A DNA stretch of 32,936 nt from a bacterium 210917-SL.2.15 (GTDB lineage: Bacteria; Bacillota; Clostridia; Oscillospirales; Oscillospiraceae): the NCBI GenBank assembly GCA_020555605.1, contig JAJCJC010000023.1:1-32936 (forward strand), written 5' to 3'. Below are positions 21,843-30,155 of the stretch, one piece after another. The position numbers were made by a program, and so were the translations under genes. Under the pieces are notes generated by a model that saw nothing but the letters and a program-made list of their open reading frames with translations, made no database searches and was not told the DNA's origin. Positions within the stretch are counted from its first letter, which is position 1; each line of letters begins with the position of its first letter.

Positions 21843-23576
21843 ATGAACGAAGAAATCAAAAAGCATGAGTTTGAGGCTGCTCCGGCAGCGGAAGCGGCGA
21901 ACACGGATACGCAGCAGCTTGTATCTGCTCCGGATGCGGCGGTGCCTGCCGTGGATATGCGCGAGGATCAGACGCCCCAGAAAAAGGCGCCGAAAAAGAA
22001 AAAACACCTGGTGCGCAACATTATTTTGATCGTGATCCTGGCGGCGGTGCTTGCCCTGATCGTATGGGGCTGCATGAAATTTTTCGGCGGTTCCGGCGAT
22101 AACGGAGAAGTGATGAACGCCTATGTGGACATTGGATCCATCACCAGCACGGTTTCGGGAGATGCTCTTTCACGGGCCAAGGACAGCGCCAGTATGACGC
22201 TGACCACCAGCGGAACTGTGCAGGAGATCTTTGTCAGCGAGGGCGACCATGTGGAAGCCGGCCAGCAGCTCTATAAAATCCAGAGCGACACGGCGGAGGA
22301 TGCGGTGACCCAGGCGAAAAAGAGTGTGGACAGCACCAGCAAGGAGCTGAAAAAGCTGCAGGAAAACGCTGCTAATCTGACCGTGCGCGCCCCTTTTTCC
22401 GGAAAGATCCAGCTGCCGGAGGATACCAAGGAGATCAAGGTGGGCGACGATATGGCCAGCGGCACCACCATTGCCACGCTGGTGGACGATTCCAAAATGA
22501 AGCTGACGCAGTATTATAGCTACGCGTATGCCAAGGAAATCGAGACGGGCCAGAGCGTCACCGTTTCGATTCCATCGTCTATGACGACGGTAAAGGGAAC
22601 GGTATCCGGCGTACATATGGTGGAGCGGATCAGCGCCGAAGGATCCAAGCTCTTTGAAGTGGATCTGGTGATGAACAATCCCGGCACCCTGGCCGCCGGT
22701 GTGGAAGCCAGCGCTACCATCACGGTGGGCAGCAATACCATTTATCCCTATGAAGCGGGAAAACTGGAATACAACCAGGCGCAGGCCATCGTGACAAAAG
22801 TGGGCGGCCCGGTGGAAAGGGTAAATCTGCGCAACTACGACAAGGTGAGTGCGGGCGAAGTGCTCCTGGTGATGGGCGGCGATGACAACGACACCGCAAT
22901 TTTCGACATGGAGAGCCAGCTCAAAACGGCTCAGAAAAATCTGGGGGAAGCCCAGAAGGCGCTGGATTTGCTCAACGGCGTTTCCCCCATTTCCGGCACA
23001 GTGATGTCGGTTTCTATGGAAGTGGGACAGGAAGTGGCCACCGGCACCACGGTGATGGTGGTGTCGGACACCACGGTGATCCAGCTGGACGCCAATGTGG
23101 ATGAGCGCAATATCTCCTATATTAAACAAGGCATGAGCGTGGATGTGACCCAGAATGAGAACCAGTTTATGGGCACTGTCACCTCTGTGAGCCTGACAAG
23201 CAAGGCGGAAAACGGTGTGGCTACCTTCCCTGTGGTCATCAGCGTGGACAACAGCGATGGCACTGTGCTGGCGGGCAGCTATGCGCAGTACAGCCTGGTG
23301 GCCAGCCAGAGCAACGACTGCATGGTGCTCCCCATTCAGGCTGTGAAATCCGTGGAAACGGCAGAGGGAACCAAAACGGTGGTGTTTGTGCACACGGATA
23401 CGCGGCCGGACAATGCCATCGATGTGGAGGTGCCCCCGGAGGGCGTACCGGAGACGGGCTACTGGGCTGTTCCGGTGACCACTGGGATCAACGACGCGCA
23501 GAACGTGGAGATCAAGGACGGCGTGGAGGTCGGCACGGAGGTATTCCAGCAGGTGATGTACTCCAACATGTATTAA
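21843..23576 (+). CDS. MacA/HlyD-type membrane fusion (adaptor) protein (577 aa)
   Basis: The adaptor of a MacAB-like exporter. ATG 21843 has GAGGGACAG upstream; the frame is open 42 bases further 5'. The layout: a cytoplasmic tail 1-55 rich in Ala, Glu and Lys (ending KKAPKKKKHLVRN); one span 56-78; a biotinyl-lipoyl-like half at about 120-145 (GTVQEIFVSEGDHVEAGQQL); a short coiled coil with TAEDAVTQAKKSVDSTSKEL; beta-barrel; then a second lipoyl-like half (SPISGTVMSVSMEVGQEVAT). In Gram-positives such proteins hand substrate from the transporter to the wall space without TolC. It is larger than E. coli MacA (about 370 aa). It ends 11 bases before the ATPase gene. Confidence 0.88.
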   Translation: MNEEIKKHEFEAAPAAEAANTDTQQLVSAPDAAVPAVDMREDQTPQKKAPKKKKHLVRNIILIVILAAVLALIVWGCMKFFGGSGDNGEVMNAYVDIGSITSTVSGDALSRAKDSASMTLTTSGTVQEIFVSEGDHVEAGQQLYKIQSDTAEDAVTQAKKSVDSTSKELKKLQENAANLTVRAPFSGKIQLPEDTKEIKVGDDMASGTTIATLVDDSKMKLTQYYSYAYAKEIETGQSVTVSIPSSMTTVKGTVSGVHMVERISAEGSKLFEVDLVMNNPGTLAAGVEASATITVGSNTIYPYEAGKLEYNQAQAIVTKVGGPVERVNLRNYDKVSAGEVLLVMGGDDNDTAIFDMESQLKTAQKNLGEAQKALDLLNGVSPISGTVMSVSMEVGQEVATGTTVMVVSDTTVIQLDANVDERNISYIKQGMSVDVTQNENQFMGTVTSVSLTSKAENGVATFPVVISVDNSDGTVLAGSYAQYSLVASQSNDCMVLPIQAVKSVETAEGTKTVVFVHTDTRPDNAIDVEVPPEGVPETGYWAVPVTTGINDAQNVEIKDGVEVGTEVFQQVMYSNMY

Positions 23577-23587
23577 GGAGGGCCGCC

Positions 23588-24283
23588 ATGCTGATACGGC
23601 TTGAAAACATTTATAAAATTTACGGCGAAGGCCTGGAGAGCGAGGTGCGGGCGCTCGACGGTGTATCCCTCGCCATCGACCGGGGCGAGTTTGTAGCCAT
23701 TGCCGGCGCATCCGGCTCCGGCAAGTCCACGATGATGAACGTGCTGGGTTGCCTGGATATCCCAACGTACGGCGAATACTGGCTGGACGGGCAGAATGTA
23801 CGGGAGCTGACCGATAAGCAGCTTTCTCATATCCGCAACAAACAGATTGGATTTATTTTTCAGGGTTACAATCTGATCCCGGAGCTGACGGCGCTGGAGA
23901 ATGTGGAACTGCCGCTGATTTATCAGGGTATTGGACCCGGCAAGCGTCAGGAGCTGGCGCAGCGTGCCTTGGAGCGCGTGGGGCTGGGCAGCCGCGGCGG
24001 ACACCGGCCTTCGGAAATGTCTGGCGGCCAGCAGCAGCGTGTGGCCATTGCCCGGGCCATCTCCACCAGCCCGCCCATCATTATGGCCGACGAACCTACG
24101 GGCGCGCTGGACTCCAAAACGGGCCAGGAGGTGCTGGCGTTTCTTCAGCAGCTCAACCGGGAAGGAAGCACAGTAATCCTGATTACCCATGACAACGGTA
24201 TTGCCGCCACAGCCCGTCGTATTGTGCGGGTGTCGGACGGCAAAATTGTGGAGGATCATGAACAGGAGGTGGATTGGCTGTGA
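23588..24283 (+). CDS. ABC transporter ATPase, MacB/LolD type (231 aa)
   Basis: The cytoplasmic ATPase of the exporter. Walker A GASGSGKST is at 40-48 (K46), the Q-loop Q92 is in FIFQGYNLIPELT, the ABC signature SGGQQQRVAIARA starts at 145, Walker B IIMADEP is at 164-170 (D168, E169) and the switch H201 is in LITHD. Length and the ALDG opening match the MacB-type stand-alone ATPases. ATG 23588 follows AAGGAGGGCCGCC. The stop overlaps the permease start (GTGA), so the two are translationally coupled. Confidence 0.95.
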   Translation: MLIRLENIYKIYGEGLESEVRALDGVSLAIDRGEFVAIAGASGSGKSTMMNVLGCLDIPTYGEYWLDGQNVRELTDKQLSHIRNKQIGFIFQGYNLIPELTALENVELPLIYQGIGPGKRQELAQRALERVGLGSRGGHRPSEMSGGQQQRVAIARAISTSPPIIMADEPTGALDSKTGQEVLAFLQQLNREGSTVILITHDNGIAATARRIVRVSDGKIVEDHEQEVDWL

Positions 24284-25470
24284 ATCTGGCACAAGCTTTT
24301 AAGATGGCGGTCAAATCCATCTGGTCGAAAAAAATGCGTTCGCTGCTGACCATGCTGGGCATCATCATTGGCATTGCGGCGGTGATGATCATTGTGTCGG
24401 TCATCAACGGCGCGAACAAGAAAAGCATGGAATATTACGAATCCAAGGGCACCAACAAAATCAGCGTTTCGGCGCGGCTCTACAGCGGCGGAGACGCCTT
24501 TGAGGAAGTGTACAACTACTGCAAGAGCATTGATATGGTAGTCGGTGTGACGCCCACGGGCTATGTGGGCGGCACCGTGAAATACGGAGCCAAAAACAGC
24601 CAGAGCATGGATTATCCGCCTGAGATTTACCTGGGCAGCGATCAGTATTCTTTGTGCAACAATTTCCAAATTGACAAGGGCCGGGATCTGAGTTATCTCG
24701 ACGTGAAAAAATACAGTGCGGTCTGTGTGCTGGGAGCTGCGGCGGCGAAAAACTTTTTTGACGCCGCCGACCCCATCGGAAAGGAGCTGACCATTGCCGG
24801 GGCGAATTTCACGGTGGTAGGGATATATGCCCAAAAAGACTTTATGAATCAGGGGTATTCGCTGGACAATGTGATTGTGATTCCCTACACGTCTCAGCGC
24901 TATCTCACGGAGTATTCCGACCTGAGCGACATCACAGTCAAAGTAAAAGATTCCGCTTCCATCAACCGGGTGATCGCGCTGCTCAACGGAAATTTTGACA
25001 ACTGGAACCAGAGTGGGAGGGGCAGCTTCTGGTGCTACAGCGACCAGAGCTGGCAGGATCAGAGCAATCAGCAGGCGCTGATGATGTCGCTGGTACTGGG
25101 CGCTATTGCCGGCATCTCTCTGCTGGTAGGCGGTATCGGCATCATGAATATTATGCTGGTTACCGTAACGGAGCGAACGCGGGAAATCGGCATCCGCCGG
25201 GCTATCGGCGCAGAGCGCAAGTCGATTGTGATTCAGTTCCTGATCGAAGCTGGTGTCATTTGCGGCATCGGCGGCATCATTGGAATTGCCATTGGCTTTT
25301 TGGGTACGGCAATTGCCAGTAAGCTTATCGTGCAGTCAGTGCTGCTGCCATCGCCCGTCATCACGATCTTGGCGTTTCTGTTTTCGGTGGCGCTGGGCGT
25401 ACTCTTCGGGATGTTCCCGGCGATCAAGGCTTCCAAGCTGCAGCCGGTGGTGGCGCTGCGTGCGGAGTGA
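24280..25470 (+). CDS. ABC transporter permease, MacB/FtsX type (396 aa)
   Basis: A four-span permease: span 1 near residue 20-42 (MLGIIIGIAAVMIIVSVING), an extracellular MacB core of about 230 residues, then three C-terminal spans with the FtsX motif MMLVTVTERTREIGIRRAIGA-like segment (NIMLVTVTERTREIGIRRA). GTG 24280 is chosen because it overlaps the ATPase stop and has AGGAGG 10 bases upstream; a TTG six bases earlier is too close to the ribosome site. MacB complexes move peptides, siderophores or lipopeptides by a transmembrane lever rather than through a channel. Substrate unknown; the SLH gene downstream may be co-transcribed. Confidence 0.93.
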   Translation: MNLAQAFKMAVKSIWSKKMRSLLTMLGIIIGIAAVMIIVSVINGANKKSMEYYESKGTNKISVSARLYSGGDAFEEVYNYCKSIDMVVGVTPTGYVGGTVKYGAKNSQSMDYPPEIYLGSDQYSLCNNFQIDKGRDLSYLDVKKYSAVCVLGAAAAKNFFDAADPIGKELTIAGANFTVVGIYAQKDFMNQGYSLDNVIVIPYTSQRYLTEYSDLSDITVKVKDSASINRVIALLNGNFDNWNQSGRGSFWCYSDQSWQDQSNQQALMMSLVLGAIAGISLLVGGIGIMNIMLVTVTERTREIGIRRAIGAERKSIVIQFLIEAGVICGIGGIIGIAIGFLGTAIASKLIVQSVLLPSPVITILAFLFSVALGVLFGMFPAIKASKLQPVVALRAE

Positions 25471-25561
25471 GGCAGGGGCGTTGTGCCCGGTACGCCCCGC
25501 GCTTGGGCAGATTCTGTATTTGGCGGGGCGGAGATCCCGCGGAAGAAGGAGTGTAACATAC

Positions 25562-27823
25562 ATGAAAAAGAGACGGATCGTATCCGGCGTGCTGGCGGCG
25601 ATGCTGGCGCTGTGCCTGGTGCTGCCGGCGGTGCCGCGGGCGCAGGCGGCGTCCTTTACCGATATTTCCGACAGCACCGTGGCGGACAACGCCGAAGTGT
25701 TGCGCATGCTGGGCGTGCTGGACGGCACCGGCGGCGGCGCCTTTCAGCCCTACGGCACCCTGACTCGCGCCCAGTTTGCAAAGATGGCAGTGGTGATGCT
25801 GGGCAAAAAAGGCGCGGTGGGTCAGTATCAGACCTATACCATTTTTCCGGATGTGCGTGCCGGCCACTGGGCGGCGGGCTATATTAATCTGGCGGTCCGG
25901 GGCGAAGGGGAAGAAGGAAAGGATAAACTGCTTACAGGTTATCCGGACGGCAAGTTCCACCCGAATGAGGAAATTACCTTCGGCCAGACAGTGACCATTC
26001 TGATGCGCATGCTGGGCTATCAGGACAGCGACGTGGGCGCTGTGTGGCCCCAGGGCTATCTGAATGCTGCGGCCAATATCAAGCTGACCGACGGCGTGAA
26101 CCTGAGCGCCAACACCAAAGTGAACCGCGCTCAGGCGGCGCAGCTGTTCTGTAATCTTCTGCGCACGGATCAGAAGGAGGGCGGAGAATATGCCAGCAAG
26201 CTGGGCACACTGGTGCCGGATACGATTCTGCTGGATGTGGCCGCCACGGCGGAGGACGGCTCCGCCAACGCTATCAAGACCACGGACAAAACCTATCGAG
26301 TGGCTGAGCGGGCGGCGGACGCTTCCATGGCGGGCCGCAAGGGCACGCTGCTGCTCAACGCCAGCGGCCGTGTGCTGACGTTTATCCCCGATAAGGATAC
26401 CAGCCGCAAGACCATCACTGTGTCCGACAAGAGTCAGGACAGCCTGACGGACAGCAGCGGCAAACGGTACAAGATCCATTCTGCGGTGAAGGCTTACTAC
26501 AATGGAGAGGAAAAGACCTTCGGTGACGTGCAGCCTAATATCCGCGTCGGCGCTTCTGTCACGCTGTTCTTTGATGCCGCGGGTGATCTTGACTATCTCT
26601 TTGTCAGCGGCGCAGTGGCAGATGAGGCTGTCATCGTGGGCGCGCAGGGGAGCACCGCAGGGTTTGAGCGGCTGACGGACTCCACAAGCTATGCGATTTA
26701 TAAAAACGGCATGCCCTCCGCGGCCTCCGAACTGCGGCAGTACGATGTGGCCACCTATGATGCGGCTACCAATACTATCCGTGTCAGCGACACAAAGATC
26801 ACAGCATACTATACTTATGCCGAACCGAACACCACCTCGCCCGTGAAGGTGAAGTTCCTGGGCCAGGAATTGCCGGCGCTGCGCAGTGCGGCCGACAGCC
26901 TGTCCGGTTTCAAGCTGGGCGAGCAGGTGACGTTCCTGCTCACTGAGGACAACCGGGTGGCCGGCGCCGTGTCGACCCAAAAGGCCCGGGGCAACGCGGT
27001 AGGCATCGCCACCAGCGTCAGCACCAACGAGGCCGTGGTAGAACTGTTTTGTGGGCTGACGGTCAAGGGCGATCCCAAACTGAGCAGCAGTACGGTGGGC
27101 AATTACATCGGGCAACTGGTGAAAGTGTCCTCCTATCAGAAGGGCGATCAGATCTCTCTGAGCCGTGTGACCAGCGGCGGTGTGCGCGGCACGCTGGATG
27201 TGGCAGGCCGCAAAGTGGGCGACACAGAACTGGCCGAAAACGTGCGGGTCTACGATAAGGTAGGCTCCGGCTCTCTGGTCGAAGTGAAGCTGGCCGATGT
27301 CCCGGTGAAGAAAAACGGCGGAGCAAATGTGCTTTATGCGGAGAAGAATTATACCGGAAAAATCGGCTTGCTGATTCTGGATAATGCTACGGGCGATGCT
27401 TATGTTTATGGACGCTATAAATTTACGCCTGCTTCCGAGGAGAATGTCAATGCACGGATTAAGGTCGAGCACGGCGATGCGGAAGGAAAGACGGTATATT
27501 CGCCGGAGGCCGAATGTGGCGGAGGATATAAAAACAATGATTTTGGCGGTTTGGCGTTTTATACGAACCGAAGCGGTGAAGCCCGCTTGGCTGGCACTGC
27601 CAAGGTGAGCAAGCTGAGCAAGGTGCCAAACTCCGCCTGGAACGGGGAGAAATCGGTTACCTTCCAGGGCAACACCTATCTGGTGGCAGACGATGTGGCA
27701 TGTTATAACGCCGCAGCGGATAAGTGGGTCACAGTCAGCCGGGCCCGCGCATTCTCGGACACTGCAGATCTCTACTATGATAGCATCGGAGAAAAAATCC
27801 GAATTGTTGTGGTGGGTAACTAA
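25562..27823 (+). CDS. SLH-domain surface protein, N-terminal SLH type (753 aa)
   Basis: ATG 25562 follows AAGAAGGAGTG. It has a signal peptide to about residue 30 (PRAQA cleavage), then three SLH repeats: 31-82 (FTDISDSTVADNAEVLRMLG), 93-152 (FPDVRAGHWAAGYINLAV) and 157-202 (NRAQAAQLFCNLL). The remaining 550 residues are beta-rich and Ser/Thr/Lys-rich with no recognised catalytic motif. Repeated VGASVTLFFDAAGDLDYLFV and LGEQVTFLLTEDNRVAG segments, each followed by VxGxxxx, suggest tandem beta units. It is likely an S-layer-associated wall protein. It follows the MacB permease by 91 bases in the same direction and could be one transcript with it. Confidence 0.88.
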   Translation: MKKRRIVSGVLAAMLALCLVLPAVPRAQAASFTDISDSTVADNAEVLRMLGVLDGTGGGAFQPYGTLTRAQFAKMAVVMLGKKGAVGQYQTYTIFPDVRAGHWAAGYINLAVRGEGEEGKDKLLTGYPDGKFHPNEEITFGQTVTILMRMLGYQDSDVGAVWPQGYLNAAANIKLTDGVNLSANTKVNRAQAAQLFCNLLRTDQKEGGEYASKLGTLVPDTILLDVAATAEDGSANAIKTTDKTYRVAERAADASMAGRKGTLLLNASGRVLTFIPDKDTSRKTITVSDKSQDSLTDSSGKRYKIHSAVKAYYNGEEKTFGDVQPNIRVGASVTLFFDAAGDLDYLFVSGAVADEAVIVGAQGSTAGFERLTDSTSYAIYKNGMPSAASELRQYDVATYDAATNTIRVSDTKITAYYTYAEPNTTSPVKVKFLGQELPALRSAADSLSGFKLGEQVTFLLTEDNRVAGAVSTQKARGNAVGIATSVSTNEAVVELFCGLTVKGDPKLSSSTVGNYIGQLVKVSSYQKGDQISLSRVTSGGVRGTLDVAGRKVGDTELAENVRVYDKVGSGSLVEVKLADVPVKKNGGANVLYAEKNYTGKIGLLILDNATGDAYVYGRYKFTPASEENVNARIKVEHGDAEGKTVYSPEAECGGGYKNNDFGGLAFYTNRSGEARLAGTAKVSKLSKVPNSAWNGEKSVTFQGNTYLVADDVACYNAAADKWVTVSRARAFSDTADLYYDSIGEKIRIVVVGN

Positions 27824-27840
27824 TTCTGTATCATGTTGAA

Positions 27841-27877
27841 AAGCCCCTTCCGGTTCAGCAGCCGGAAGGGGCTTTTT
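27841..27877 (+). terminator. Intrinsic terminator of the SLH gene
   Basis: AAGCCCCTTCCGG pairs perfectly with CCGGAAGGGGCTT, loop TTCAGCAG, followed by TTT (five T in all from 27873). It begins 18 bases after the stop codon. Confidence 0.92.
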
Positions 27878-27925
27878 GTGCCGAAAGGCCTGCAATCGTA
27901 TCGGGGTTTTGCAACAAAAGAGAAA

Positions 27926-27962
27926 ACATGCAGACCGCCCAACATTTGGACGGTCTGCATGT
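27926..27962 (-). terminator. Terminator of the HU gene
   Basis: ACATGCAGACCG pairs with CGGTCTGCATGT around a 13-base loop. On the minus strand it is followed by TTTTCTCTTTTG. It lies 17 bases after the HU stop. Confidence 0.8.
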
Positions 27963-27978
27963 AGCTTATGTGAAAAAT

Positions 27979-28266
27979 TTACTGTTTCTTGGCGCCGTTG
28001 ACAGCATCCTTCAGGGCTTTGCCGGGCTTGAAAGCAGGCACTTTTGCAGCCTTGATCTTGATGGCTTCGCCGGTCTGGGGATTCTTGCCGGTACGGGCGG
28101 CTCTCTTGCGAACCTCATAGGTCCCGAAGCCGACCAAGGTGACCTTATCGCCTTTTTTCAGAGCCTCAGTAATCACGTCGGTGTAGGCGTTTAGGGCTGC
28201 TTCTGCATCCTTTTTGCTCAGGCTGGCCTCATTGGCCATGGCTTCAATCAGTTCAGACTTATTCAT
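27979..28266 (-). CDS. hup: HU family DNA-binding protein (95 aa)
   Basis: A nucleoid protein that bends DNA as a dimer. Full-length HU: helical dimer body [20 protein letters not shown] at the start, then the DNA-binding-arm signature [20 protein letters not shown] (47-66), with the conserved proline near the arm tip (N62-P63). The C-terminus ends AVNGAKKQ, a few residues longer than E. coli HU (90). ATG 28266 follows AAAGGAGAT. It is transcribed alone with its own promoter and terminator. The single-copy housekeeping-type gene shows no oddity. Confidence 0.97.
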   Translation of the reverse strand: MNKSELIEAMANEASLSKKDAEAALNAYTDVITEALKKGDKVTLVGFGTYEVRKRAARTGKNPQTGEAIKIKAAKVPAFKPGKALKDAVNGAKKQ

Positions 28267-28311
28267 AGATTTATATCTCCTTTACGATAAAATTCGAGAT
28301 ATGCTACCAGC

Positions 28312-28320
28312 ATTATAGCA
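28312..28320 (-). promoter_or_regulatory. Extended -10 promoter of the HU gene
   Basis: On the minus strand TGCTATAAT: a perfect TATAAT (28317-28312) with an extended TG element. The -35 region 17 bases further upstream is only CTGGAA. It lies about 45 bases before the HU ATG. The rest of 28321-28435 shows no gene. Confidence 0.75.
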
Positions 28321-28435
28321 TAAAATCCATAGAATTCCAGCGTTTTTCAGCGGTTTTTGAAAAAAGGACCTGAAACACGGGAAAATGCTCGCCTTTTAGC
28401 CTTTTATACAAAGAATGGGGCGCTGTCTTTAGGCA

Positions 28436-29287
28436 TTAGGGAGAGAAAATTTGATCCAAATTGGCCACAACCGCTTGCAGCGCATGGTCTTGCGCAGCAC
28501 AGACCAGACAAATGCCGGGCAGGGAGCGGATTTCTGCCACTGCATTTTCCGGGGCAAAAGCATAGCGTGCGGCGCGCAGCATGGGCAGATCGTTCTGGTG
28601 GTCGCCCACGGCGCACAGGCCGGATGCGCGCAGCCCAAACCAATCCATCAAGTGCAGGAGCATTGCGCCTTTGTCTGCGCCCCGGGCGGTCAGCTCCAGC
28701 ATGTGGGGGGAGGCGAAAACGGCCTCGCATGCCTGGCCCAGCGCTGTAGCACGCAGGGCGGAGCATAGCGCCTGCAGCTGTTCTGGGGGTGCTTCAAACA
28801 GCGCTTTGTGCAGCGGGAGGGCTACCTGGTCCAGGGAAGTGACCGGGCACATGCGGGAATGGGTCGTGCGGCGGTGCTCTTCGGACCATGGATTGGGATG
28901 GAGCACCCAAACCGTTTCATCTTCGTGGTACAGTTCCAATGCGGCGTCGGGGAAACGCTTTGCCAGCGTGGCCAGGTCTGCGGCGGCGCAGGAGGGCAGA
29001 TGGGTCAGTATGCAGTAGCGGCCGGTGGAATAATCGTAAAGTGCGCCACCGCCGGAGACGACAGCGGGGACATTCAGCGGCAGCTGTGCGGCATAGGGGG
29101 CGAAGGTGGCGGCGCTGCGGCCTGTGGAAATGGTAAAACGGCCGCCGTTTTCTGTAAAGTAGGTCAGAGCCGCGCAGTTTTCCGGGGATACGCCATGAAC
29201 AGAAAGACCCTGTGCGCGCAGCGCAGAGGTGGGCACCAAGGTATCATCAAAGTCACTGGCCAACAGCAGGCCGGAAAATTTACCCAT
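28436..29287 (-). CDS. Cof-type HAD-IIB phosphatase (283 aa)
   Basis: A haloacid dehalogenase-fold hydrolase, likely acting on small phosphorylated metabolites in the cytoplasm. Motif I is LASDFDDTLVP (nucleophile D12, acid D14; the usual DGT is DDT here). Motif II is ISTGRSAATF (T52/S54). The motif III lysine is in ADKGAMLLHLMDWFG near 205-220. Motif IV is VGDHQNDLPMLR near 228. The type IIB cap lies between motifs II and III. ATG 29287 is preceded by GGAAGGGAG. It is the last gene of the minus-strand run after the P-type ATPase and zinc-ribbon genes. Natural substrate unknown. Confidence 0.9.
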   Translation of the reverse strand: MGKFSGLLLASDFDDTLVPTSALRAQGLSVHGVSPENCAALTYFTENGGRFTISTGRSAATFAPYAAQLPLNVPAVVSGGGALYDYSTGRYCILTHLPSCAAADLATLAKRFPDAALELYHEDETVWVLHPNPWSEEHRRTTHSRMCPVTSLDQVALPLHKALFEAPPEQLQALCSALRATALGQACEAVFASPHMLELTARGADKGAMLLHLMDWFGLRASGLCAVGDHQNDLPMLRAARYAFAPENAVAEIRSLPGICLVCAAQDHALQAVVANLDQIFSP

Positions 29288-29311
29288 TTGAAACTCCCTT
29301 CCAAAGCAAAC

Positions 29312-29342
29312 GATCCGCAGGGACGCAATGCCCCCGCGGATC
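29312..29342 (-). terminator. Hairpin between zinc-ribbon and HAD genes
   Basis: GATCCGC (29312-29318) pairs with GCGGATC (29336-29342), with inner GGG/CCC pairs. It begins within the stop codon of the zinc-ribbon gene. There is no T run (GTTTGC), so it is probably an attenuator or stability hairpin rather than a full terminator. Confidence 0.4.
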
Positions 29343-30127
29343 TAAAACGTTTCCTGCATTAAATACCAGTTTCCGGCGCAATAGGCTATGTAGGCGCTTT
29401 TGCGCACAGAAGCATCGGCATTTTCGGCGGTGATGTGCACGGTGTAGTCCACCTGCAGCAGTATGGCGGCCCGGGCGGAGAGCAGATATTCGCTTCCCAG
29501 TGAGTGAAGATAGTCCTCCTTTGCGCTGCCGCGGATCCAGCGCATGCGGCGGAACGTGGGTTCGGCGGCGAAGGAGGCACCGTAAACGGCCTGCCAGTCA
29601 CGCAGCTGCACAGACCAGATCCCGTCCGAGCGAAAGTATCCCAGATCTTCCAGCACGCGGCAGAGTTCCGGATACAATGCGGCCTGCAGCGCGGCGGGAG
29701 AACCATGGGAAAGGCTTTCATAAGCGGCTTCTATGGGCGTAAAGGCACTTTGTTCCACCGCCTGGCGAACGAACAATGCGCTCACCAGGGCCGAGAGCAG
29801 AACGGCCGCAATCAACAGAGAGATCATTCGGGCTTTCCAGTGCTGTTTGGGCGGTGCAGGCGGATACACGTAATCCTCGGGTGCGCCCTCCTCAGACACC
29901 ATATGCTGCAGCTTTCGGGCAATGCGTTTTTCACGCCGCGACAGGGCAGGCAGAGAAACGGTCTGGAACGGTGTGCTTTCGTCCGTTTCTTCCAGGCGGG
30001 CGGTGCCTGGTTTGAGAACAAAAACGGTCGGCGCCTCCTGCGCCGCCGAAACGGGCCGGCCGCAGGCAGGGCAGAAACGGTTGCCGCCGTCTGTGGCGGC
30101 GCCGCAGTGCGGGCAGGAGGTAGACAT
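29342..30127 (-). CDS. Zinc-ribbon membrane protein (261 aa)
   Basis: ATG 30127. The N-terminal zinc ribbon has CPHCG and CPACG (C5, C8, C19, C22). A polar region to about 100 has a basic patch (SRREKRIARKLQ) and a proline-rich stretch (YPPAPPKQHW). One membrane span follows (101-120, MISLLIAAVLLSALVSALFV), then a 140-residue outside domain with WSVQLRDWQAVYGASF and LQVDYTVHITAEN. This layout (cytoplasmic zinc ribbon, one span, extracellular domain) is common in Firmicutes and usually has unknown function. It is 28 bases after the P-type ATPase and ends in TAG. Co-expression with the cation pump suggests envelope or metal stress, but this is inference. Confidence 0.85.
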   Translation of the reverse strand: MSTSCPHCGAATDGGNRFCPACGRPVSAAQEAPTVFVLKPGTARLEETDESTPFQTVSLPALSRREKRIARKLQHMVSEEGAPEDYVYPPAPPKQHWKARMISLLIAAVLLSALVSALFVRQAVEQSAFTPIEAAYESLSHGSPAALQAALYPELCRVLEDLGYFRSDGIWSVQLRDWQAVYGASFAAEPTFRRMRWIRGSAKEDYLHSLGSEYLLSARAAILLQVDYTVHITAENADASVRKSAYIAYCAGNWYLMQETF

Positions 30128-30155
30128 CGTTTCTCAGAACCCTTCTGTAAAAAAT

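Noticed and set aside
25424..27895. 823-residue minus-strand open frame
   Set aside because: Antisense shadow of the SLH protein; His/Gln/Gly-rich composition without domains, and no ribosome site.
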